From the NCBI GenBank assembly GCA_964017155.1, contig OZ024861.1, positions 21,561,213-21,625,212 on the forward strand: 64,000 nucleotides of DNA, given 5' to 3'. The stretch is from Oasisia sp. SBJ-2009 (lineage: Eukaryota > Annelida > Polychaeta > Sabellida > Siboglinidae). The position numbers and the translations under genes are program-made. Below the pieces are notes generated by a model that saw nothing but the letters and a program-made list of their open reading frames with translations, had not been told where the DNA came from and did no database searches. Positions 1-14,500 of the stretch are shown one piece after another; within the stretch, counting starts at the first letter, position 1; each line of letters begins with the position of its first letter.

Positions 1-612
1 AACCTCCCCTTCTTAACGCATCCAATCAAACACCCCTACCTAACGCATCCGTCCAACCACCCCTACTTAACGCATCCGTCCAACAACCCCTACTTATCGC
101 AACCATTCAACCACCCCTACTTAACGCATCCATCCCACCCCTCCTACTTAAAGCATCCATTCAACCACCCGTACAGAACGCATCCATCCAACCATCCATA
201 CTTAGTGCTTCCACCCATTCACCTCAACTTAATGCTTCCATCCAACCACCCCTATATAACGCATACATCCAACCACGCCTACTTATTTCTTCCATCCATT
301 CACCTCAACTTAATGCATCCATCCAAGCACCCCTATTTAACGCATCCATCCAACCATTCCTACTTAACGCATCCATCCAAACACCCCTAATTAACGCATC
401 CATCCAACCACTCCTACTTAACGCATCCATCCAACCTCCCCTTCTTAACGCTTCCAATCAAACACCCCTACGCAATGCATCCGTCCCACCACCCCTACTT
501 AACGCATCCGTCCAACAACCCCTACTTATCGCAACCATTCAACCACCCCTACTTAACTTATCCATCCAACCAACCCTAAATAACGCATCCATTCAACCAC
601 CCGTACTTAGCT

Positions 613-3600
613 CATCCATCCAATCATCCCCACTTAACGCATCCATCGAAACACTCGTACTTAACGTATCCATCCAACCACCTCTACTTAACGCATCCAT
701 CCAACCACCCCTACTTAACGCTTCCATCCAACCACCCCTTATTAACGCATCCATCCAACCACCCGTACTTAACGCATCCATCCAACCACCACTACTTAAA
801 GCATCCATCCATTCACCTCTACTTAATGCATCCAACCCCCACTAATTAACGCATCCATCCAACCACCCCTACTTCGCGAATCCATCCAACCACTCCTACT
901 TAGCGCATCCATCCAACCTCCCCTTCTTAACGCTTCCAATCAAACACCCCTATGTAATGCATCCGTCCCACCACCCCTACTTAACGCATCCGTCCAACCA
1001 CCCCTACTTATCGCAACCATTCAATTACCCTTACTTAACTTATCCATCCAACTACCCCTAAATAACGCATCCATTCAACCACCCGTACTTAACGCATCCA
1101 TCCAACCAGCACTACTTAACGCATACATTCAACTACCCGAACTTAGCGAATCCATACAATCATCCCTACTTAATGCATCCAACCACCCATACTTAATGCA
1201 TCCATCTAACCATCCCTACTTAGCGCATCCATCCAACTACACCTACTTATCGCATCCATCCAACCACCCCTACTTAACGCATCCATCCCACCACTCCTAC
1301 TTAAAGCATCCATTCAACCACACCTACCAAACGCATCCATCCAACCTTCCCTACTTAATGCTTCCATACATTCACCTCAACTTAATGCATCCATCCAACC
1401 ACCCCTATATAGCGCATCCATCCAACCACCCCTACTTAATTCTTCCATCCATTCACCTCAACTTAATGCATCCATCCAAGCACCCCTACTTAACGCATCC
1501 ATCCATTCACCTCTACTTAACGCATCCATCCAGCCACTCCTACTTAACGCATCCATCCATCCACCCCTTCTTAACGCATCCATCCAACCACTCCTACTTA
1601 ACGCATCCATCCAACCTCCCCTTCTTAACGCATCCAATCAAACACCCCTACCTAACGCATCCGTCCAACCACCCCTACTTAACGCATCCGTCCAACAACC
1701 CCTACTTATCGCAACCATTCAACCACCCCTACTTAACGCATCCATCCCACCCCTCCTACTTAACGCATCCATCCAACCACCACTACTTAAAGCATCCATC
1801 CATTCACCTCTACTTAATGCATCCAACCCCCACTAATTAACGCATCCATCCAACCACCCCTACTTCGCGAATCCATTCAACCACTCCTACTTAGCGCATC
1901 CATCCAACCTCCACTTCTTAACGCTTCCAATCAAACACCCCTATGTAATGCATCCGTCCCACCACCCCTACTTAACGCATCCGTCCAACCACCCCTACTT
2001 ATCGCAACCATTCAATTACCCTTACTTAACTTATCCATCCAACTACCCCTAAATAACGCATCCATTCAACCACCCGTACTTAACGCATCCATCCAACCAC
2101 CCCTACTTATCGCAACCATTCAATTACCCTTACTTAACTTATCCATCCAACTACCCCTAAATAACGCATCCATTCAACCACCCGTACTTATCGCATCTAT
2201 CCAAACACCCCTACTTAACGCATCCATCCCACCACTCCTACTTAAAGCATCCATTCAACCACACCTACCAAACGCATCCATCCAACCTTCCCTACTTAAT
2301 GCTTCCATACATTCACCTCAACTTAATGCATCCATCCAACCACCCCTATATAACGCATCCATCCAACCACCCCTACTTAATTCTTCCATCCATTCACCTC
2401 AACTTAATGCATCCATCCAAGCACCCCTACTTAACGCATCCATCCATTCACCTCTACTTAACGCATCCATCCAACCACTCCTACTTAACGCATCCATCCA
2501 TCCACCCCTTCTTAACGCATCCATCCAACCACTCCTACTTAACGCATCCATCCAACCTCCCTTTCTTAACTTATCCAACCAACCACCCCTAAATAACGCA
2601 TCCATTCAACCACCCGTACTTAGCACATCCATCCAACCACCACTACTTAACGCATACATTCAACTACCCGTACTTAGCGCATCCATCCTATCATCCCTAC
2701 TTAACGCATCCATCGAAACACTCGTACTTAACGTAGGCATCCAAACACCTCTACTTAACGCATCCATCCAACCACCCCTACTTAACGCTTCCATCCAACC
2801 ACCCCTTATTAACGCATCCATCCAACCACCCGTACTTAACGCATCCATCCAACCACCACTACTTAAAGCATCCATCCATTCACCTCTACTTAATGCATCC
2901 AACCCCCACTAATTAACGCATCCATCCAACCACCCCTACTTCGCGAATCCATCCAACCACTCCTACTTAGCGCATCCATCCAACCTCCCCTTCTTAACGC
3001 TTCCAATCAAACACCCCTATGTAATGCATCCGTCCCACCACCCCTACTTAACGCATCCGTCCAACCACCCCTACTTATCGCAACCATTCAATTACCCTTA
3101 CTTAACTTATCCATCCAACTACCCCTAAATAACGCATCCATTCAACCACCCGTACTTAACGCATCCATCCAACCAGCACTACTTAACGCATACATTCAAC
3201 TACCCGAACTTAGCGAATCCATACAATCATCCCTACTTAATGCATCCAACCACCCATACTTAATGCATCCATCTAACCATCCCTACTTAGCGCATCCATC
3301 CAACTACACCTACTTATCGCATCCATCCAACCACCCCTACTTAACGCATCCATCCCACCACTCCTACTTAAAGCATCCATTCAACCACACCTACCAAACG
3401 CATCCATCCAACCTTCCCTACTTAATGCTTCCATACATTCACCTCAACTTAATGCATCCATCCAACCACCCCTATATAGCGCATCCATCCAACCACCCCT
3501 ACTTAATTCTTCCATCCATTCACCTCAACTTAATGCATCCATCCAAGCACCCCTACTTAACGCATCCATCCATTCACCTCTACTTAACGCATCCATCCAG

Positions 3601-4717
3601 CCACTCCTACTTAACGCATCCATCCATCCACCCCTTCTTAACGCATCCATCCAACCACTCCTACTTAACGCATCCATCCAACCTCCCCTTCTTAACGCAT
3701 CCAATCAAACACCCCTACCTAACGCATCCGTCCAACCACCCCTACTTAACGCACCCGTCCAACAACCCCTACTTATCGCAACCATTCAACCACCCCTACT
3801 TAACGCATCCATCCCACCCCTCCTACTTAACGCATCCATCCAACCACCACTACTTAAAGCATCCATCCATTCACCTCTACTTAATGCATCCAACCCCCAC
3901 TAATTAACGCATCCATCCAACCACCCCTACTTCGCGAATCCATTCAACCACTCCTACTTAGCGCATCCATCCAACCTCCACTTCTTAACGCTTCCAATCA
4001 AACACCCCTATGTAATGCATCCGTCCCACCACCCCTACTTAACGCATCCGTCCAACCACCCCTACTTATCGCAACCATTCAATTACCCTTACTTAACTTA
4101 TCCATCCAACTACCCCTAAATAACGCATCCATTCAACCACCCGTACTTAACGCATCCATCCAACCACCCCTACTTATCGCAACCATTCAATTACCCTTAC
4201 TTAACTTATCCATCCAACTACCCCTAAATAACGCATCCATTCAACCACCCGTACTTATCGCATCTATCCAAACACCCCTACTTAACGCATCCATCCCACC
4301 ACTCCTACTTAAAGCATCCATTCAACCACACCTACCAAACGCATCCATCCAACCTTCCCTACTTAATGCTTCCATACATTCACCTCAACTTAATGCATCC
4401 ATCCAACCACCCCTATATAACGCATCCATCCAACCACCCCTACTTAATTCTTCCATCCATTCACCTCAACTTAATGCATCCATCCAAGCACCCCTACTTA
4501 ACGCATCCATCCATTCACCTCTACTTAACGCATCCATCCAACCACTCCTACTTAACGCATCCATCCATCCACCCCTTCTTAACGCATCCATCCAACCACT
4601 CCTACTTAACGCATCCATCCAACCTCCCTTTCTTAACTTATCCAACCAACCACCCCTAAATAACGCATCCATTCAACCACCACTACTTAACGCATACATT
4701 CAACTACCCGTACTTAG
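613..4717 (+). repeat. Tandem higher-order duplication, 2067-bp offset
   Basis: The stretch from about 613 to 2650 is repeated almost base for base from about 2680 to 4717. Diagnostic variants such as TCCAACCAGCACTACTT (near 1110 and 3177) recur exactly 2067 bp apart. One visible difference is GCATCCGTCC near 1684 against GCACCCGTCC near 3751. The second copy carries two extra 27-bp units at its start. 2067 is not a multiple of 27, because each copy includes a few units of other lengths. A third, shorter and rearranged copy seems to start after about 4700. Edges are approximate. Confidence 0.85.
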
Positions 4718-7700
4718 CGCATCCATCCTATCATCCCTACTTAACGCATCCATCGAAACACTCGTACTTAACGTAGGCATCCAAACACCTCTACTTAGCG
4801 CTTCCATCCAACCACCCCTTATTAACGCATCCATCCAACCACACCTACTTAACGCATCCATCCAACCACCACAACTTAATGCATCCATCCATTCACCTCT
4901 ACTTAATGCATTCAACCACCCATACTTAACGCATCCATCCAACCAACCCTACTTAACGCATCCATCCAACCACTCCTACTTAGCGCATCCATCCAACCTC
5001 CCCTTCTTAACGCATCCAATCAAACACCCCTATGTAATGCATCCGTCCCACCACCCCTACTTAACGCATCCGTCCAACCACCCCTACTTATCGCAACCAT
5101 TCAACTACCCTTACTTAACTTATCCATCCAACCACCCCTAAATAACGCATCCATTCAACCACCCGTACTTAGCTCATCCATCCAACCACCACTACTTAAC
5201 GCATACATTCAACTACCCGTTCTTAGCGCATCCATCCTATCATCCCTACTTAACGCATCCATCGAAACACTCCTACTTAGCGTATCCATCCAACCACCTC
5301 TACTTAACGCATCCATCCAACCACACCCCTACTTAACGCATCCATCCAACCACCCCTAATTAACGCATCCATCCAACCACCCATACTTAGCGCATCCATC
5401 CAAACACCCTACTTAACGCATCCATCCAACCACCACAAATGAATGCATCCATCCATTCACCTCTACTTAATGCGTCCAACCACCCATACTTAATGCATCC
5501 ATCCAACCACCTCTACTTAACGCATCCATCCCACCACTCCTACTTAAAGGATCCATTCAACCACCCCTACCAAACGCATCCATCCAAACACCCTACTTAA
5601 CGCATCCATCCAACCACCACTACTTAATGCATCCATCCATTCACCTCTACTTAATGCGTCCAACCACCCACACTTAATGCTTCCATCCATTCACCTCAAC
5701 TTAATGCATCCATCCAACCACCCCTATATAACGCATCCATCCAACCACCCCTACTTAATTCTTCCATCCATTCACCTCAACTTAATGCATCCATCCAAGC
5801 ACCCCTACTTAACGCATCCATCCATTCACCTCTACTTAACGCATCCATCCAACCACTCCTACTTAACGCATCCATCCATCCACCCCGTCTTAACGCATCC
5901 ATCCAACCACTCCTACTTAACGCATCCATCCAACCTCCCCCTCTTAACGCATCCATTCAAACACCCCTACTTAACGCATCCGTCCAACCACCCCTACTTA
6001 ACGCATCCGTCCAACAACCCCTACTTATCGCAACCAGTCAACCACCCCTTATCCATCCAAACACCCCTAAATAACGCATCCATTCAACCACCCGTACTTA
6101 GCTCATCCATCCAACCACCACTACTTAACGCATACATTCAGCTACCCGTACTTAGCGCATCCATCCAATCATCCCTACTTAACGCATCCATTGAAACACT
6201 CGTGCTTAACGTATCCATCCAACCACCCCTACTTAACGCTTCCATCCAACCACCCCTTATTAACGCATCCATCCAACCACCCCTACTTAACGCATCCATC
6301 CAACCACCACTACTTAATGCATCCATCCATTCACCTCTACTTAATGCATTCAACCACCCATACTTAACGCATCCATCTAACCATCCCTACTTAACGCATC
6401 CATCCAACTACACCTACTTATCGCATCCATCCAACCACCCCTACTTAACGCATCCATCCCACCACGCATACTTAACGGTCCTATTCAACCACCGCTAATT
6501 AACGCATCCATTCAACTCCCTACTTAGTGCATCCATCCAACCACCCCTCCTTATCGCATCTTTCCTACCACCCCTATCTAACGCATCCATTCAACCACCC
6601 CTTCTTAACGCATCCATTCAACCACCCCTACTTATCCCATCCATTCAAAAACCCGTACTTAACGCATCCATCAATAACTCCTACTTATCGTATCCATCCA
6701 GGCACTCCTACTTAACGTATCCATCCAACCACCCCTACTTAACGCATCCATTCTACCACCCCTATTTAACGTATCCATCCAATCTCCACTATTTAATGCA
6801 TCCATCCAATCCCCCGTACTTATCACATCCATTCAGCAACCACCCCTGCTTTACGCATCCATTCAACCACCCCTACTTAACGCATCCATCCAACAACCCG
6901 TAATTAACGCATCCATTCAACTACCCCTATATATCGCATCCACCCCACCACTCTTACTTAACGCTTCCATTCAACCACCCCTAATTAACGCATCAATACA
7001 ACCCCATACTTAATGCATCCATCCAACCTCCCCTCCTTAGCGCATCCATCCTACCTAACGCATCCATTCAACCACCCCTTCTTAACGCATCCATTCAACC
7101 ACCCCTACTTATCCCATCCATTCAACCACCCGTACTTATCGCATCCATCCAATGACCCCTACGTATCGTATCCATCCAACCACTCCTACTTAACGTATCC
7201 ATCCAACCACCCCTACTTAACGCATCCATTCAACCACCCCTATTTAACGTATCCATCCAATCTCCCCTACTTAATGCATCCTTCCAATCCCCCCTACTTA
7301 TCACATCCATTCACCAACCACCCCTGCTTTACGCATCCATTCAACAACCCCTACTTAACGCATCCATCCAACCACTCCTACTTAACGCATCCATCCAACC
7401 TCCCCTTCTTAACGCATCCAATCAAACACCCCAACTTAACGCATCCGTCCAACCACCCCTACATAACGCATCCGTCCAATAACCCCTACTTATCGCAACC
7501 ATTCAACCACCCCTACTTAACTTATCCATCCAACCACCCCTAAATAACGCATACATTCAACTACCCATACTTAGCGCATCCATCGAAACACTCGTACTTA
7601 ACGTATCCATCCAACCACCTCTACTTAACGCATCCATCCAACCACCCCTACTTAGCGCTTCCATCCAACCACCCCTTATTAACGCATCCATCCAACCACC

Positions 7701-10700
7701 CCTACTTAACGCATCCATCCAACCACCCCTACTTAACTTATCCATCCAACCACCCCTAAATAACGCATACATTCAACTACCCATACTTAGCGCATCCATC
7801 GAAACACTCGTACTTAACGTATCCATCCAACCACCTCTACTTAACGCATCCATCCAACCACCCCTACTTAGCGCTTCCATCCAACCACCCCTTATTAACG
7901 CATCCGTCCAACCACCCCTACTTAACGCATCCGTCCAACAACCCCTACTTATCTCAACCATTCAACCACCCCTACTTAGCTTATCCATCCAACCACCCCT
8001 AAATAACGCATACATTTAACTACCCGTACTTAGCGCATCCATCGAAACACTCGTACTTAACATATCCATCCAACAACCTCTACTTAACGCATCCATCCAA
8101 CCACTCCTACTTATCGCATCCATCCAACCTCCCCTTCTTAACGCATCCAATCAAACACCCCTATGTAATGCATCCATCCAACCACCACTACTTACAGCAT
8201 CCATCCATTCACCTCTACTTAATGCATCCAACCCCCACTAATTAACGCGTCCATCCAACCACCCCTACTTCGCGCATCCATCCAACCACTCCTACTTAGC
8301 GCATCCATCCAACCTCCCCTTCTTAGCGCTTCCAATCAAACACCCCTATGTAATGCATCCGTCCCACCACCCCTACTTAACGCATCCGTCCAACCACCCC
8401 TACTTATCGCAACCATTCAATTACCCTTACTTAACTTATCCATCCAACTACCCCTAAATAACGCATCCATTCAACCACCCGTACTTAACGCATCCATCCA
8501 ACCACCACTACTTAACGCATACATTCAACTACCCGTACTTAGCGCATCCATACAATCATCCCTACTTAATGCATCCAACCACCCATACTTAATGCATCCA
8601 TCTAACCATCCCTACTTAGCGCATCCTTCCAACTACACCTACTTATCGCATCCATCCAACCACCCCTACTTAACGCATCCATCCCACCACTCCTACTTAA
8701 AGCATCCATTCAACCACACCTACCAAACGCATCCATCCAACCTTCCCTACTTAATGCTTCCATACATTCACCTCAACTTAATGCATCCATCCAACCACCC
8801 CTATATAACGCATCCATCCAACCACCCCTACTTAATTCTTCCATCCATTCACCTCAACTTAATGCATCCATCCAAGCACCCCAACTTAACGCATCCATCC
8901 ATTCACCTCTACTTAACGCATCCATCCAACCACTCCTACTTAACGCATCCATCCATCCACCCCTTCTTACCGCATCCATCCAACCACTCCTACTTAACGC
9001 ATTCATCCAACCTCCCCTTCTTAACTTATCCAACCAACCACCCCTAAATAACGCATCCATTCAACAACCCGTACTTAGCTCATCCATCCAACCACCACTA
9101 CTTAACGCATACATTCAACTACCCGTACTTAGCGCATCCATCCTATCATCCCTACTTAACGCATCCATCGAAACACTCGTACTTAACGTAGGCATCCAAA
9201 CACCTCTACTTAGCGCTTCCATCCAACCACCCGTTATTAATGCATCAACCACCCATACTTAACGCATCCATCCAACCAACCCTACTTAACGCATCCATCA
9301 AACCAACCCTACTTAACGCATCCATCCAACCACTCCTACTTAGCGCATCCATCCAACCTCCCCTTCTTAACGCATCCAATCAAACACCCCTATGTAATGC
9401 ATCCGTCCCACCACCCCTACTTAACGCATCCGTCCAACCACCCCTACTTATCGCAACCATTCAACTACCCTTACTTAACTTATCCATCCAACCACCCTTA
9501 AATAACGCATCCTTTCAACCACCCGTACTTAGCTCATCCATCCAACCACCACTACTTAACGCATACATTCAACTACCAGTTCTTAGCGCATCCATCCTAT
9601 CATCCCTACTTAACGCATCCATCGAAACACTCCTACTTAGCGTATCCATCCAACCACCTCTACTTAACGCATCCATCCAACCACCCCTACTTAACGCATC
9701 CATCCAACCACCCCTAATTAACGCATCCATCCAACCACCCATACTTAGCGCATCCATCCAACCACCACTACTTAATGCATCCATCCATTCATCTCTACTT
9801 AATGCATCCAACCACCCATACTTAATGCATCCATCCCACCACTCCTACTTAAAGGATCCATTCAACCACCCCTACCAAACGCATCCATCCAACCATCCCT
9901 ACTTAATGCTTCCATCCATTCACCTCAACTTAATCATCCATCCAACCACCCCTATATAACGCATCCATCCAACCACCCCTACTTAATTCTTCCATCCATT
10001 CACCTCAACTTAATGCATCCATCCAAGCACCCCTACTTAACGCATCCATCCATTCACCTCTACTTAACGCATCCATCCAACCACTCCTACTTAACGCATC
10101 CATCCATCCACCCCGTCTTAACGCATCCATCCAACCACTCCTACTTAACGCATCCATCCAACCTCCCCCTCTTAGCGCATCCATTCAAACACCCCTACTT
10201 AACGCATCCGTCCAACCACCCCTACTTAACGCATCCGTCCAACAACCCCTACTTATCGCAACCAGTCAACCACCCCTAATTAACTTATCCATCCAAACAC
10301 CCCTAAATAACGCATCCATTCAACCACCCGTACTTAGCTCGTCCATCCAACCACCACTACTTAACGCATACATTCAACTACCCGTTCTTAGCGCATCCAT
10401 CCTATCATCCCTACTTAACGCATCCATCGAAACACTCCTACTTAGCGTATCCATCCAACCACCTCTACTTAACGCATCCATCCAACCACCCCTACTTAAC
10501 GCATCCATCCAACCACCCCTAATTAACGCATCCATCCAACCACCCATACTTAGCGCATCCATCCAACCACCCTACTTAACGCAACAATCCAACCACCACT
10601 ACTTAATCAATCCAACCACCCATACTTTATGCATCCATCCAACCACCCATACTTAACGCATCCATCCCACCACTCCTACTTAAAGGATCCATTCAACCAC

Positions 10701-11459
10701 CCCTACCAAACGCATCCATCCAACCATCCCTACTTAATGCTTCCATCCATTCACCTCCACTTAATGCATCCATCCAACCACCCCTATATAACGCATCCAT
10801 CCAACCACCCCTACTTAATTCTTCCATCCATTCACCTCAACTTAATGCATCCATCCAAGCACCCCTACTTAACGAATCTATACTTTCACCTCTACTTAAC
10901 GCATCCATCCAACCACTCCTACTTAACGCATCCATCCATCCACCCCGTCTTAACGCATCCATCCAACCACTCCTACTTAACGCATCCATCCAACTTCCCC
11001 TTCTTAACGCATCCAATCAAACACCCCTACTTAGCGCATCCGTCCAACCACCCCTACTTAACGCATCCGTCCAACAACCCCTACTTATCGCAAACATTCA
11101 ACCACCCCTACTTATCTTATCCATCCAACCACCCCTAAATAACGCATCCATTCAACCACCCGTACTTAGCTCATCCATCCAACCACCACTACTTAACGCA
11201 TACATTCATCTACCCGTACTTAGCGCATCCATCCAATCATCCCTACTTAACGCATCCATTGAAACACTCGTACTTAACGTATCCATCCAACCACCCCTAC
11301 TTAACGCTTCCATCCAACCACCCCTTATTAACGCATCCATCCATTCACCTCTACTTCATGCATTCAACCACCCATACTTAACGCATCCATCCAACCATCC
11401 CTACTTAGCGCATCCATCCAACTACACCTACTTATCGCATCCATCCAACCACCCCTACT

Positions 11460-12365
11460 TAACCCCTCCATCCCACCACTCCTACTTCACGCTTCCATTC
11501 AACCACCCCTAATTAACGCATCCATACAACCACCTAATTAATGCATCCATCCAACCACCACTCCTTAGCGCATCCATCCTACCACCCCTACCTAACGCAT
11601 CCATTCAACTACCCCTTCTTATCGCATCCATTCAACCACCCGAACTTATCCCATCCATTCAACCACCCGTACTTAACGCTTCCATCCAATAACCCCTACT
11701 TATCGTATCCATCCAACCACTCCTACTTAACGTATCCATCCAAACACCCCTACTTAACGCATCCATCCAATCTCCCCTACTTAATGCATCCATCCAATCC
11801 CCCCTACTTATCACATCCATTCACCTACCACTCCTACTTAAAGCATCCATCCAACTACCCCTACATAACGCATACATTCAACCATCCCTAATTAACGCAT
11901 TAATCCAACCAGTCCCACGTATCGCATCCATTCAACCACCCGTACTTAACGCATCCATCCAACCACCCCTACTTAACCCATCCATTCAACCACCCGTACT
12001 TAACGCATCCATCCAATCACCCCTTGTTAACGCATCCGTCCAACCACTCCTACTTAACGAATCCGTCCAACCTCTCCTACTTAGCGCATCCATCCAACCG
12101 CTCCTACTTAATGCATCCATCCATTCACCACTACTTAATGCATCCACCCGACCACCCCTACTTAACGCATCCATTCAACTACCCCTATAGAACGCATCCA
12201 TCCAACCACCCCTACTTAATGCTTCCATCCATTCAACTCAACTTAGTGCATCCATCCAACTACCCCTATATAACGCATCCATCCAACCACCCCTACATAA
12301 TTCTTCCATCCATTCACCTCAACTTAATATATCCATCCAAGCACCCCTACATAACGCATCCATCC
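11460..12365 (+). repeat. Long-range HOR block, left copy (pair with 39200-40135)
   Basis: About 0.9 kb of minisatellite whose unusual variant units (GCATTAATCCAACCAG near 11898, TACTTAACCCATCCATTC near 11970, CACCCGACCACC near 12145) recur in the same order about 27,770 bp downstream. The match is nearly exact between 11881 and 12365. One 27-bp unit differs in number upstream of that. Confidence 0.8.
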
Positions 12366-13549
12366 ATTCACCTCTACTTAAAGCATCCATCCAACCACCC
12401 CTACTTAACGCATCCATCCAACCACTCCTACTTAGCGCATCCATCCAACCTCCCCTTCTTAACGCATCCAATCAAACACCCCTACGTAATGCATCCGTCC
12501 AACCACCCCTACTTAACGCATCCGTCCAACCACCCCTATTTATCGCAACCATTCAACTACTCCTACATAACGTATCCATGCAACCACCCCTAAATAACGC
12601 ATCCATTCAACCACCCGTACTTAGCTCATCCATCCAACCACCACTACTTAACGCATACATTCAACTACCCGTACTTAGCGCATCCATCCAATCATACCTA
12701 CTTAACGCATCCATCGAAACACTCCTACTTAGCGTATCCATCCAACCACCTCTACTTAACGCATCCATCCAACCACCCCTACTTAACGCATCCATCCAAC
12801 CACCCCTAATTAACGCATCCGTCCAACCACCCATACTTAGCGCATCCATCCAACCAACCTACTTAACGCATCCATCCAACCACCACTACTTAATGGATCC
12901 ATCCATTCACCTCCACTTAATGCATCCAACCACCCATACTTAGCGCATCCATCCAACCACCCTAATTAACGCATCCATCCAACCACCACTACATATTTCT
13001 TCCATCCATTCACCTCAACTTAATGCATCCATCGAAGCACCCCTATTTAACGCATCCATCCAACCACTCCTACTTAACGCATCCAACCAAACACCCCTAA
13101 TTAACGCATCCGTCCAACCACTCCTACTTAACGCATCCATCCAACCTCCCCTTCTTAACGCATCCAATCAAAAACCCCAACTTAACGCATCCGTCCAACC
13201 ACCCCTACTTAACGCATCCGTCCAATAACCCCTACTTATCGCAACCATTCAACCACCCCTACTTAACTTATCCATCCAACCACCCCTAAATAACGCATAC
13301 ATTCAACTACCCATACTTAGCGCATCCATCGAAACACTCGTACTTAACGTATCCATCCAACCACCTCTACTTAACGCATCCATCCAACCACCCCTACTTA
13401 GCGCTTCCATCCAACCACCCCTTATTAACGCATCCATCCAACCACCCCTACTTAACGCATCCATCCAACCACCCCTACTTAATGCATCCATCCATTCACC
13501 TCTACTTAATGCATCCAAACCCCACTACTTAACGCATCCATCAAACCAC

Positions 13550-14500
13550 CCCTACTTAGCGCATCCATCCAACCTCCCCTTCTTAACGCATCCAATCAAA
13601 CACCCCTATGTAATGCATCCATCCAACCACCACTACTTAGCGCATCCATCCAACCACTCCTGCTTAGCGCATCCATCGAACCACCCCTACTTAGCGCATC
13701 CGTCCTACCACCCCTACTTATCGCATCCATCCATTCACCTCTACTTAATGCATCCACCCAACCACCCGTACTTAACGCATCCATCCAACCACTCCTACTT
13801 AGCGCATCCAACCAACCACCCCTACTTAGCGCATCCGTCCTACCACCCCTACTTATCGCAACCATTCAACTACCCCTACTTAACTTATCCATCCAACCAC
13901 CCCTAAATAACGCATCCATTCAACCACCCGTACTTAGCTCATCCATTCAACCACCCCTACCAAACGCATCCATCCAACCATCCCTACTTTATGCTTCCAT
14001 CCATTCACCTCAACTTAATGCATCCATCCAACCACCCCTATATAACGCATCCATCCAACCACCCCTACTTAATTCTTCCATCCATTCACCACAACTTAAT
14101 GCATCCATCCAAGCACCCCTACTTAACGCATCCATCCATTCACCTCTACTTAACGCATCCATCCAACCACTCCTACTTAACGCATCCATCCATCCACCCC
14201 GTCTTAACGCATCCATCCAACCACTCCTACTTAACGCATCCATCCAACCTCCCCCTCTTAACGCATCCAATCAAACACCCCAACTTAACGCATCCGTCCA
14301 ACCACCCCTACTTATCGCATCCGTCCAACAACCCCTACTTATCGCAACCATTCAACCACCCCTACTTAACTTATCCATCCAACCACCCCTAAATAACGCA
14401 TACATTCAACTACCCATACTTAGCGCATCCATCGAAACACTCGTACTTAACGTATCCATCCAACCACCTCTACTTATCGCATCCATCCAACCACCCCTAC
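13550..14500 (+). repeat. HOR block, left copy (4060-bp offset)
   Basis: About 950 bp repeated at 17610-18560 with the same unit order, including an ATCCGTCCTACCACC block, TTTATGCTTCC and the CACCACAACTTAATG variant. Differences are scattered single bases. A related part-copy lies near 16740-17050. Confidence 0.8.
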
